Shown in pieces: positions 9,046 to 17,835 of a stretch of 64,000 nucleotides of DNA. This DNA comes from Alicyclobacillus sp. ALC3 (GTDB lineage Bacteria; Bacillota; Bacilli; Alicyclobacillales; Alicyclobacillaceae), in contig NZ_CP066784.1 in the NCBI RefSeq assembly GCF_028751195.1, forward strand, positions 2,294,001 to 2,358,000, read 5' to 3'. The notes under the pieces were generated by a model. That model saw nothing but the letters and a program-made list of their open reading frames with translations, was not told where the DNA came from and searched no databases. The number at the start of each line of letters is the position of its first letter. Position 1 is the stretch's first letter. Position numbers and translations under genes: made by a program.

Positions 9046-9143
9046 GACCAGCATGGGCTGAATGAATGATTCTTCCATAGCCCTGATGATGTCTGTGACT
9101 CCGTGGCAAATTTTTGTCGCACCGTATTGGATGGAAGAGACGT

Positions 9144-10718
9144 TTACACTTGCATTCCAATCACCGGAGCCTTGCCGTGGAGCGCGTTCTGCAGCGCTTG
9201 CTGCAAGGTTGCCTCGACCTTAATCCGCTTCGCCAATTCACAGTCTGAATGCAGCAGCCGTCTTGCCGTCTGCGCATTCATACCAGTGAATACAGCCTCG
9301 CAACCAAGCAGCGTGGCACCCAACAAGATTCTGTCCAATTTGCCCATGTCAAGGTCATCCGCTGTGAACGTGCCAGATAGATCAATGAAAATCTTCCTCA
9401 TACCGCTGGAGTGCAGTTGCTCCAGAAGGCGTCCCTCGATCAACTGCAACCGAGCATTGTCCAACGTGCCGACAATTGGGAGCACGCCAATCCCGTCCAA
9501 CAACGGGATGACTGGCACCGTTAACTGCTCTATCATCGCCTTTTGCGTGTTCAGCACTTCTTCTCGGTATTTCGTAAAACTCACGTTGAAATGAATAATG
9601 AAAGTATCGAGTGCCTCAGATGTTCGGTCTGCAATCGCAAACACACTCGCAGCGTCAACGTTCTTGGGCTCGTAGTACCTTTCAAGGAACATCCAAATCA
9701 CCTTGCGCAGTGCGTAGAACCACTCCATTTTCGAAATGATCGGGATATCCGACTTTGCCCAAGCGGTGCCGCGCTCCTGCGCGAACTCGACGATATCCTG
9801 TGTGAGGTCCTCGTGGATCAACTCAGTGATTTGCCGTGCGTGATTGAGCAGGTCCTGTTTGGTGACAAATTTGGATTTCGCAACAACCTGAAACGTTGCA
9901 GGCGCCTGTTGTTCCAACAGCTCAGCAAACCGCTTTTGGTTAATGCGAAAAAAATCCCGAATGTCATCGGCATGTTGCAGTACAACATCAGTCACGTGTG
10001 TCGTACCTCCATCCTCACCCTGATGTATCGGAGATATCGGGAAACGGATCGTAAACGTGGTACCTTCCCCGAGCTTGCTGCTGACCTGCACCGTTGCCTG
10101 GTTCTCATGCAGCACCGAATACACCTGTGTCAGTCCCATGCCAGTACCTGTGGTCTTCGTCGTGAAAAAGGGCGTGCCAAGGCGCTGAAGGTCTTGTTCT
10201 GCAATTCCGACCCCAGTGTCTCTGATGGATAACACGACTGTGTCGCCCGTCCGGTAGTGTTCAATGGTGACCGTACCCGAACCTTCGATTGCTTCACTCG
10301 CGTTCTTGATCAAATTAAACAGTGCCTGCTTAATCTGATTGCGTTTCCCGCGAATCCGTGCGGCTCGATCACTCCACTTCTTTTCAAACTGAATTTCGTA
10401 TGTATTGTGTTGAAAGAGGGCTAATACGTTCTCCACTTCAACACACAACGGAAAGTCGGTCGCTGCTTCTGAATCCAAGGCAGGTTTGGACACCGCCAAC
10501 AGGCTCTGGACAGTCACCAGAGCCTGGTTCAACTCAGAGAATACGACGTCCCAATGTTGATATTCATGTTCTTCTCTGAGAAGTGTCAGGAATCCCAGCA
10601 CTGTAGTCAGCGGATTGCGAATCTCGTGCGCGATGCCGGCCGCGATCTGCCCCACTGAGGACAGTCTATCCCGGAGTTCCTCTTCACGGTCTCGCGCTTC
10701 CATGTCGCGGTTTGCCAT
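9144..10718 (-). CDS. Histidine kinase fused to RsbR-like N-domain and STAS domain
   Basis: About 524 residues. Residues about 10-240 are a KinA/KinE-type kinase core (GIAHEIRNPLTTVLGF H-box, NLIKNASEAI, DTGVGI, FFTTKTTGTGMGL). Residues about 260-400 resemble the helical RsbR non-heme-globin domain, and the C-terminal 110 residues are a STAS domain (IPLLDGIGVLPIVGTLD through FIDLSGTF). RsbR-STAS proteins are stressosome scaffolds phosphorylated on Thr in DxTG; here that position reads DLSG, so Ser replaces Thr. No membrane segments. The ATG at 10718 has GGGGGAG about 10 nt upstream. The fusion links phosphorelay and stressosome modules; its function is inferred. Confidence 0.82.
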   Translation of the reverse strand: MANRDMEARDREEELRDRLSSVGQIAAGIAHEIRNPLTTVLGFLTLLREEHEYQHWDVVFSELNQALVTVQSLLAVSKPALDSEAATDFPLCVEVENVLALFQHNTYEIQFEKKWSDRAARIRGKRNQIKQALFNLIKNASEAIEGSGTVTIEHYRTGDTVVLSIRDTGVGIAEQDLQRLGTPFFTTKTTGTGMGLTQVYSVLHENQATVQVSSKLGEGTTFTIRFPISPIHQGEDGGTTHVTDVVLQHADDIRDFFRINQKRFAELLEQQAPATFQVVAKSKFVTKQDLLNHARQITELIHEDLTQDIVEFAQERGTAWAKSDIPIISKMEWFYALRKVIWMFLERYYEPKNVDAASVFAIADRTSEALDTFIIHFNVSFTKYREEVLNTQKAMIEQLTVPVIPLLDGIGVLPIVGTLDNARLQLIEGRLLEQLHSSGMRKIFIDLSGTFTADDLDMGKLDRILLGATLLGCEAVFTGMNAQTARRLLHSDCELAKRIKVEATLQQALQNALHGKAPVIGMQV

Positions 10719-10891
10719 GCAGACAGAGCTCCCCCTATTTCTTCTGTGTCGCTTTAAAACTGCAATGATTATAGCACGCACTTATGCCCCAAGGGGCATC
10801 CTAGCAAGCCGTCAATTGTCCAAATTGTCTATGCTAGAATAGAGTATGATACCGCATAGCCGCATACGTTGGCCAAAGGAGACACGCGCCA

Positions 10892-13800
10892 TTGCTCCCG
10901 ACAGGACTCTACGAACAGGTCATCAACCGTCTCATCGCGAATGCACTGAGCGAACTGGATGACCGCGACTTCCACATACAACGCGACTACCTTGACGACG
11001 CCGAGTCCGCGACCACGCTCGCGCACTACATGACCGACGTCATCGAAGCTGGCCTACGCGCTTTGCCTACACAGGACGCCCTGCAACGGCGCATCGCCAT
11101 CTGCAACCAACTGATTGCTTTGCTCGCCCGCGAGACCGGACAAGCCTACATACAGGACGACTACACCATCGCGCCCGACGCCGAACTGCTGTTGGCACTG
11201 CTAGACAAGCGCAATACTGCACTTGGTGTCAGTCGTCGTGCCCAAACGAACCACATCCCCCGCCCGGAGACGTCTATTGCAGAGACGTCGCTCTTCACAG
11301 GTGCACCACATGAACCGAGCATGATGGCGGAACTCAAGAAGGAAATCACGACGAGCGACCGCATCGACATGCTCGTCTCTTTCATCAGGTGGAGCGGGCT
11401 GCGCCTCCTGATGGACGAGTTGCGAGAGTTCACACAGACGGGACGCTTGCGCATCATTACCACTTCATACATGGGCGCAACCGACATCAAGGCAATCGAC
11501 GAGCTGCGGGAGTTGCCAAACACCGACATCCGTGTCTCCTACGACACACACCAGACCCGCCTGCACGCCAAAGCGTACATTTTCCATCGGAAGAGCGGCT
11601 TTTCCACCGCCTATGTCGGGTCATCCAACGTCTCAAAAGCTGCCCTGATGGACGGCCTCGAGTGGAATGTGAAGGTGGCGGCGAAGGACCTGCCGACGAC
11701 GTTTCAGAAGATCACGGCAACCTTCGACGGTTACTGGCACGACTACGGATTTCAAGCGTATCACGCCGACGAGCGTGCAACGTTTGTCGCAGCCCTTCGC
11801 GCCGAGCAATACAAGGGGGCAGGTAGCGATACGTCGTTTGCGTTCGACATCCGCCCCTATCAATACCAACAGGAAATCCTCGACAAACTCGATGCTGAGC
11901 GACGCATCCACGGCCATCTTCGCAACCTCATCGTGGCGGCGACTGGGACGGGGAAGACCGTGATCTCGGCGTTCGACTACAAGCGCTTCTGCACGGACAC
12001 TGATGGTCGCATGCGACCAAAGCGGCTGCTATTCGTCGCGCACCGAGAGGAGATTCTCAGGCAGAGTCTCGATTGTTTCCGCGGCATCCTGCGCGACCCG
12101 AACTTCGGCGACCTGTTTGTCGGCGGATATGAACCATCGAACCTCGACCACCTGTTCGTGTCGATTCAGACTCTCAACTCTCGGAGCCTTCTACAGGCAA
12201 CTACGCCAGACTACTATGACTTCATCGTCGTCGACGAGTTCCACCACACAGCGGCGAATAGCTATCGGGATCTATTAAATTACTATCAACCCGCCGTCCT
12301 GCTCGGTCTGACCGCCACACCAGAGCGCCTCGATGGTCAAGACGTTACTGCGTACTTCGACCACCGCATCGCTGCTGAGATTCGGCTGCCGGAAGCAATT
12401 GACCGCGGCCTGCTCTCATCGTTCCAGTATTTCGGCGTAACCGACACTGTTGACCTGCGCACCTTGCATTGGCGTCGTGGCAGCTATGATACAGCGGAGT
12501 TAAGCAACCTCTACACTGACAACCGCCAACGTGCGGACCTCGTCGTTCGGTCGCTGCGCCGTTACGTCACCGATGTCGACCAAGTCATTGGGCTTGGCTT
12601 CTGCGTCTCCGTCCATCACGCCAGCTTTATGGCGGCCTTCATGAATCAGCACGCTATCCCGTCGATTGCCCTCCACGGCCAGTCCTCCGGAGAAGAGCGC
12701 CGCGATGCCAAGCGACGCCTGACCAGCGGCGAACTGCGATTTATTTTCGTGGTGGACCTATACAACGAAGGTGTTGACATCCCGGAAGTCAACACCATCC
12801 TTTTCTTGCGTCCGACGGAGAGTTTGACCGTTTTCATGCAACAGCTTGGCCGTGGCCTACGCCTTTCCAATAAGAAGGAATGCCTAACGGTTCTCGACTT
12901 TATCGGTCAATCGCACCAGAGCTACCGATTTGAGGAGAAGCTCGCCGCACTGCTGCGAAACACGCGCCGGTCCGTGCAGAAGGAAGTCCAAGACGGCTTC
13001 CTAAACACGCCGCGCGGCTGCTTCATTCAACTGGAAAGACAGGCCAAGGAGTACATCCTCGACAACATTCGCACAGCCATCAGCACGAGGAGAGGCCTTG
13101 TCAGTAGAATTGCGGCGTTCGCAGAGGATTCAGGTCGTGACCTGACTGTCGCGAATTTCGCCGATTACTACCACTTGACGATGCGTGACTTGTACCGTGG
13201 TCAGAACGCACCTAGTTTCGCCCGGCTCTGTGTGCAAGCGGGCGTGCGTGACTCATTTTCAGATCCCGACGAATCTACGCTCGCCAAAGCTCTGCCGCGG
13301 ATTGCAGCCGTCAACTCGCGGCGGTGGCTTGCGTTTTTGCTAGGTGTCCTTGACCGTAGATTGGACCCGCCTCCGGGCACCTGGAGTGAACCCGAGTACC
13401 AGATGCTGCTGATGTTCCACTACACGGTGTGGCAGAAATCCGTCGTACAGTGTGGGTTCTCGTCGTTGGCGGAGAGTGTGGACACAGTGCTCAATAACCC
13501 CGTCCTGTGCGGCGAGATCTGTGACATTCTTCACTACAATCTCGAGCACATCGACTTTGTCGACGAACCTGTCAATCTCGGCTTTGACAATGTTCTCGAC
13601 CTGCACTGCACGTATTCGCGCGATCAGGTACTTGCCGCGCTTGGGTTCTATGCGGAAGATAGGATGCCTGCAATGCGAGAAGGCGTGAAGTATCTCGAGG
13701 ACAAGAAGCTCGACTTGCTGTTTATTACCCTGAACAAATCGGACAAGGACTACTCCCCGACCACAATGTACCAAGACTACGCCATCAACGACGTGCTGTT

Positions 13801-14062
13801 TCACTGGCAGTCACAGAGCACCACGCCCGCCGATTCGCCGACAGGTCAGCGGTATATCCACCACCGGTCGACTGGCAACCGGGTCGCCCTGTTTGTGCGC
13901 GAGTACAAGTCAGATGCGTCCGGTACGACACCGTATACATACGTTGGGCTTGCAAACTACGTCCAACACACTGGGTCACGCCCGATGAACATCACGTGGC
14001 GGTTACAGAAACCAATGCCTGCGGCTATGATGAGACAGGCAAATCAGGTGGTGGTGGGGTAA
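10892..14062 (+). CDS. PLD-domain SF2 helicase with C-terminal DUF3427-like region
   Basis: 1056 residues. A phospholipase-D-like domain (about 140-285) carries HAK (225-227) and GSSN (243-246). The SF2 helicase core follows: Walker A AATGTGKT (349-356), VVDEFHH, LTATPER, VDLYNEGVDIPEVN and QLGRGLR, then a long C-terminal region ending MRQANQVVVG like DUF3427 proteins. Start TTG at 10892 with AAAGGAG 10 nt upstream. PLD-SF2 proteins are predicted nucleases/translocases common in defence islands. It converges on an RT gene and has a homologous partner at 17836-20283. Its base composition is host-like, unlike the RT genes. Confidence 0.88.
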   Translation: MLPTGLYEQVINRLIANALSELDDRDFHIQRDYLDDAESATTLAHYMTDVIEAGLRALPTQDALQRRIAICNQLIALLARETGQAYIQDDYTIAPDAELLLALLDKRNTALGVSRRAQTNHIPRPETSIAETSLFTGAPHEPSMMAELKKEITTSDRIDMLVSFIRWSGLRLLMDELREFTQTGRLRIITTSYMGATDIKAIDELRELPNTDIRVSYDTHQTRLHAKAYIFHRKSGFSTAYVGSSNVSKAALMDGLEWNVKVAAKDLPTTFQKITATFDGYWHDYGFQAYHADERATFVAALRAEQYKGAGSDTSFAFDIRPYQYQQEILDKLDAERRIHGHLRNLIVAATGTGKTVISAFDYKRFCTDTDGRMRPKRLLFVAHREEILRQSLDCFRGILRDPNFGDLFVGGYEPSNLDHLFVSIQTLNSRSLLQATTPDYYDFIVVDEFHHTAANSYRDLLNYYQPAVLLGLTATPERLDGQDVTAYFDHRIAAEIRLPEAIDRGLLSSFQYFGVTDTVDLRTLHWRRGSYDTAELSNLYTDNRQRADLVVRSLRRYVTDVDQVIGLGFCVSVHHASFMAAFMNQHAIPSIALHGQSSGEERRDAKRRLTSGELRFIFVVDLYNEGVDIPEVNTILFLRPTESLTVFMQQLGRGLRLSNKKECLTVLDFIGQSHQSYRFEEKLAALLRNTRRSVQKEVQDGFLNTPRGCFIQLERQAKEYILDNIRTAISTRRGLVSRIAAFAEDSGRDLTVANFADYYHLTMRDLYRGQNAPSFARLCVQAGVRDSFSDPDESTLAKALPRIAAVNSRRWLAFLLGVLDRRLDPPPGTWSEPEYQMLLMFHYTVWQKSVVQCGFSSLAESVDTVLNNPVLCGEICDILHYNLEHIDFVDEPVNLGFDNVLDLHCTYSRDQVLAALGFYAEDRMPAMREGVKYLEDKKLDLLFITLNKSDKDYSPTTMYQDYAINDVLFHWQSQSTTPADSPTGQRYIHHRSTGNRVALFVREYKSDASGTTPYTYVGLANYVQHTGSRPMNITWRLQKPMPAAMMRQANQVVVG

Positions 14063-14299
14063 GAACGCTCGCTCTTGGACCTAATCAGCACGCCTGATAA
14101 CACACCTAAAAATTCTCTATATTCCATAATGTGGGTTGTATCTAGTCGAAACGTCTTGATGTGGGGATTACACTGCCGTGGCCATCGACATTTGACCTTC
14201 TCTGATGCTTCCGGATTGGTATTTTCTTTCCCAGCCACGTTGCAATCTCCGTAACGCACATGGTAATCAAGAGAAATTACAACACACCATATAGTAACA
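14063..14299. other. Intergenic region between helicase and RT, possible ncRNA
   Basis: 237 bp lying between convergent genes. I see no convincing protein gene: an 87-codon minus-strand frame overlapping the RT stop has no ribosome site. The sequence is AT-rich like the RT genes, has a short dyad ATCAG-CACGC-CTGAT (about 14084-14098), and contains ACACACC at both ends (14100-14106 and 14282-14288). RT defence systems often carry a template ncRNA; this is one of two candidate places for it. Confidence 0.3.
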
Positions 14300-16288
14300 T
14301 TATTCATAAACACCGAACTTAGTGTACCCAGACCGTCTGACGATCAGAGGTTCTATATCGTTATCGGTGAGCGAGAACTGCATAAACGGCTTGTCAAATT
14401 CCTTGGCGTATTCGATGAACAGCATTAGAAGTTTATCTTTATCGGTTGGCCAGCGGACGAGATTTAGCCACTGTTTAATTTCATCAAGCTTGTGCTGTGT
14501 CGCCGTTGTGAGGATCCGGTGGCCGAAGAAATCGTGCAGAGGATAGAAATGAACACTAAGCAAGAAATCCCTACCGTTTTTGTAGGCCTCCTTTTCACTG
14601 GGCTTCCCATCCAGATACTTTTCCACCACTGCGCACGCCAACTGGTATATGCGACCATTAATCAATTCACGAACTGCCTTGTACCGATACACCCTATCAT
14701 AAGAACTAATATAAAATGCTAGACAAGAGAGGGTAAAATATCCGTCGTCCACCTTCGTGTACGAAAGGAGGACCTCCTCCGGCAAATCCTTCTTGAAACG
14801 CCTCATGAAGATCAACAGGTTCAATAATTCTTGATTGTAATGCGAATTGTATTTTAGCAACTCGTAAGACTTTTTATAGATCAGGTTTAAAACGTGTTGC
14901 ATATCCTGAGTTGCTGCGTACTTGTATAACTTCGTCATGAAACGAACATAATCTATGACGTGTTGAGCGGTAATAGAGTAAGACAAGGTTGAATGAAGAA
15001 GGTCGACGAGAGCAGATAACAGATAAAGTTGGATGTTTCGGTCGCATTTTTGCATGATCGAAAAAACTTCCTCGAATCTCGTTCGGAAAGAACTGTAAAC
15101 ATAGGAGACAATATGATCAGTCTGATCACCGTGAGATATAATGAATCCTCTTAAAGATTCAATAAATCCACTGTGCAACCTAGATAGCAGCTTGTACTGC
15201 CAGTTCTTGTTTGCCACCTCAGCGCCGCGTAAACGGGCCAGTAAATCATTCAGACTACCAAAGAACTCGCGGACTACAGCTCTTACACTTGGAACCCATG
15301 ACCGTGCTCTTAGGAAGGGCCTTTTCTCCAGTTGAATTTTCGACTCGTTCAGCTCCATCTTAAACAGACGGAGTACCCTCTCGTACTCTAGCCGAACTTT
15401 GTGGCATGTTGACTCGTCAATTCCGAAAATAAAGATGTCGTCGACGTACCGGGCGACTTCATAGTGATGTTTTTGGATAAGCCCCTGTCTTTCCAGATCT
15501 TTTAAAACGGTGACATCTACACGCATTAATACTATCTCAGCCACCCAACGTGAAAACTCTGGGCCGACTACTATACCATTGGTCTCCCTGTAATTTGACA
15601 TTTGCATAACCTTGTCGAGGAGAGAGGATACGCGTTCATCGTACTTTTGAAGCTCCTTGGCAACATCTTTATCACCTACATACGCCCAATCGATGCTATG
15701 TGTATAGAGATGATCAAAGCAGTTCTGAATGTCGATTCTGTGCAGAAATGAGTATTTAGACTCTAGGCGTCTAAAATACCTCGATCTATAGAAACTTGTT
15801 ATCTTTGAAAACCTGCTGATTTCAAAATATCCTTCCACAACGTAATCTGCGTCATTGTTCTTATACTCCTTCTCTTCATTTAGCCAGAACATAAGTTCAT
15901 CATGCACTTTCTCGTCATTTGACTTTACAGAATCCCGTTGAATAGCAACTGGGTGCCGAATCGAAAAAACGTTGTAGTTCCGATAGTAGCCAAGTAAGTC
16001 GTCGGAGTGCGTATCGATAAATTTCTGCATTTGTAATTGAGCGAGCGGGTGCAACAGAGACAACCCACGCATTGACTTTTCGTTCTTCCAAACCGAAAAC
16101 TGATACGGAACGCTCGGAGACAATGTCTTTGACTTAAGCTCAAGTGAATCAAATCCCGTACCTTTATCTATCTTGATCCCACATTTGATGAAATCGCAAA
16201 GTGCCTTGTTTGAATAAATGATCGGAATCTCGCTTGGCAGAGTATCCTTTAATAGAAATACCTTTGAATCAACCCTCAAACGTATCAT
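14300..16288 (-). CDS. Reverse transcriptase of the UG/DRT class, Drt3b-like (long RT)
   Basis: 662 residues. The N-terminus (DTLPSEIPIIYSNKAL, SLLHPLAQLQMQKF, FSIRHPVAI) and motif A followed by YTHSIDWA are hallmarks of Unknown-Group defence RTs. Catalytic residues are present: Asp186 in motif A (RIDIQNCF), motif B around 236-254 (NGIVVGPEFSRWVAEI), YVDD at 281-284, and NESKIQLEKRPF after it. The 270-residue C-terminal half is helical with no recognised domain. ATG 16288 is chosen because a perfect TATAAT overlaps the upstream codons and AAGGTGAG precedes it; the frame is open to 16369. AT-rich codon use implies transfer. Similarity to Drt3b (UG8) is by eye; the exact group is unverified. 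Confidence 0.8.
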   Translation of the reverse strand: MIRLRVDSKVFLLKDTLPSEIPIIYSNKALCDFIKCGIKIDKGTGFDSLELKSKTLSPSVPYQFSVWKNEKSMRGLSLLHPLAQLQMQKFIDTHSDDLLGYYRNYNVFSIRHPVAIQRDSVKSNDEKVHDELMFWLNEEKEYKNNDADYVVEGYFEISRFSKITSFYRSRYFRRLESKYSFLHRIDIQNCFDHLYTHSIDWAYVGDKDVAKELQKYDERVSSLLDKVMQMSNYRETNGIVVGPEFSRWVAEIVLMRVDVTVLKDLERQGLIQKHHYEVARYVDDIFIFGIDESTCHKVRLEYERVLRLFKMELNESKIQLEKRPFLRARSWVPSVRAVVREFFGSLNDLLARLRGAEVANKNWQYKLLSRLHSGFIESLRGFIISHGDQTDHIVSYVYSSFRTRFEEVFSIMQKCDRNIQLYLLSALVDLLHSTLSYSITAQHVIDYVRFMTKLYKYAATQDMQHVLNLIYKKSYELLKYNSHYNQELLNLLIFMRRFKKDLPEEVLLSYTKVDDGYFTLSCLAFYISSYDRVYRYKAVRELINGRIYQLACAVVEKYLDGKPSEKEAYKNGRDFLLSVHFYPLHDFFGHRILTTATQHKLDEIKQWLNLVRWPTDKDKLLMLFIEYAKEFDKPFMQFSLTDNDIEPLIVRRSGYTKFGVYE

Positions 16289-16461
16289 CTCACCTTCACG
16301 GATGTTACAATTATACATGGAAACATTGGGGGCTGGTAGTAACCCCTTCTTTATCCTGGAATATTGCATTCTAGCATTGGATCTGCTAGGTTTTCCGCAG
16401 ATCCGATATTACACAACCGCCAGTTTGCCAGTCCCCGGTGGTGCCTTTTGAGGTGATAAGC
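16289..16461. other. Divergent promoter region between the two RTs, candidate ncRNA
   Basis: 173 bp separating the RT starts. On the minus strand TATAAT (about 16309-16314) could drive the long RT. The rest is dense in hairpins: GGATCTGC/GCAGATCC (16379-16404, perfect 8 bp), an overlapping CTAGCA/TGCTAG alternative, GGGG/CCCC (16328-16346) and CCGCC/GGTGG before the short RT. Such clustered, mutually exclusive stems in front of an RT gene resemble a template or cofactor RNA, but no conserved sequence is recognised. Confidence 0.35.
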
Positions 16462-17778
16462 GTGTCGTATTTGGATGAAGAACTACTGGAGAACTACTAC
16501 AGTTCTCTCGTCCCACGACTTAGAACGGGACTTGACCGCGTAACCCCCGCAAAGTTTGAAGTGAGTCGAGGGGAACATTTCGCCATCGTAATCCGTAAGG
16601 TTCAAAATGGCACATACGGATTCTCTAGACTCAAGACACTGAAATTGTCTAACGGACGGCGTGTGTTTGTCCCAACTATTAGAGATAGAATAATTTTGGA
16701 TATTTTGAAGGATAGAATCCGAGGTAAATACAGGGTAAAATACGGAAATCGTCCCGATATAATTGATGAAATAATCGGTAAACTAAGGATAAATATGCCT
16801 TATTTCATCGTCAGACTCGACATCAAGGACTACTTCGAGTCTATACCTCACCACTTACTCCTACACAAGTTGCGAAGAAGTGCATTACTAGACTATGAGG
16901 AGTATCTCCTGGTTAAGCAGATTATTCGTAGGGACCGAACATGTGGAATCCCCCAAGGGCTCTCAATTTCCAATGTCCTATCGGAAATCTTTCTAGAGAG
17001 CTTAGATGACTCACTGAGACTGTCCCATCCCAGGATTAATTCATACTTTAGATATGTGGACGACATATTCATACTAATAAATGGCAATTTTCTCCCTTCG
17101 GAGACCGAACAATTTAAACAGTGTATCAATTCAATTTTCGCGTCTCACAGGTTGTCGATCAACAATGATAAGGCGCAGTACCTTACGTTTCAGAGCAACC
17201 GCGATGATGTGACACCTGTTGAATACCTTGGGTATAAGTTCTCTTCGAGTGGAGGTAGGCTCCATGTCTCGATCGCTGACAGCAAGGTCGCGAAACTGAA
17301 GGATCGGATAGATGCCATCTTCAAGGCGTTTGACAACACAGGGAACTACGCTGTCCTGTTCGAACAACTAAAGTACATTACCTATAAAAAAAGCGCCTTT
17401 AGGACGAATGTGAAAATTATACGTGGAAGACCCGTCCGGCTCAAAAGAAAAATCTATTTTGGCGTTACCGAAAGCTACAAACGGGTTGCAGTAGAAGATA
17501 GTGTATGGGCTAATTTAGACCGTTATCTTCGTGGTAAGATCCGATACAGAAAGGCGTTAGGGAAGCTGTCGACGCGACACCGCTTAAGGAGTTTGTTTTC
17601 GATCAGTTTCGCCGCATGTCGCCAACATGACTACATATACAAACTACACCTGTTGTCACGGACGGATCTTATTGACAAGCTTCTGCGTCTAGATCCGGCC
17701 TTAGTACGTAGTCACCTTGCTACGGAGTCGAGGAACCAACTTTTTTCGAGATATTTCGCCATCGTAAACATATCATGA
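16462..17778 (+). CDS. Reverse transcriptase of the UG/DRT class, Drt3a-like (short RT)
   Basis: 438 residues, essentially one RT domain plus a basic C-terminal helical part. Asp120 of motif A (RLDIKDYFESI), motif B CGIPQGLSISNVLSEI (161-176), YVDD at 198-201 and motif E YLGYKF (255-260) are intact, so it should be an active polymerase. There is no maturase, endonuclease or intron RNA. The GTG at 16462 is chosen for GAGGTGAT 8 nt upstream; the frame extends eight codons further. It is transcribed away from the long RT. A short RT paired with a long one is the composition of DRT type 3 (UG3 plus UG8), but divergent orientation would be atypical. Codon use is AT-rich. Confidence 0.8.
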   Translation: MSYLDEELLENYYSSLVPRLRTGLDRVTPAKFEVSRGEHFAIVIRKVQNGTYGFSRLKTLKLSNGRRVFVPTIRDRIILDILKDRIRGKYRVKYGNRPDIIDEIIGKLRINMPYFIVRLDIKDYFESIPHHLLLHKLRRSALLDYEEYLLVKQIIRRDRTCGIPQGLSISNVLSEIFLESLDDSLRLSHPRINSYFRYVDDIFILINGNFLPSETEQFKQCINSIFASHRLSINNDKAQYLTFQSNRDDVTPVEYLGYKFSSSGGRLHVSIADSKVAKLKDRIDAIFKAFDNTGNYAVLFEQLKYITYKKSAFRTNVKIIRGRPVRLKRKIYFGVTESYKRVAVEDSVWANLDRYLRGKIRYRKALGKLSTRHRLRSLFSISFAACRQHDYIYKLHLLSRTDLIDKLLRLDPALVRSHLATESRNQLFSRYFAIVNIS

Positions 17779-17835
17779 ACAACCAAGGAGACCTTCCTAC
17801 TAATTTTTGTGGCTCACGCAACTACGTCATATGCC

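Noticed and set aside
14044-14313. Small protein gene after the long RT (about 87 codons, minus strand)
   Set aside because: No ribosome binding site, overlaps both neighbours, no recognisable family; kept only as possible ncRNA region.
14300-17778. Group II intron or retron
   Set aside because: No maturase X or endonuclease domain, no domain V-like RNA hairpin, and two full RTs in opposite orientation.
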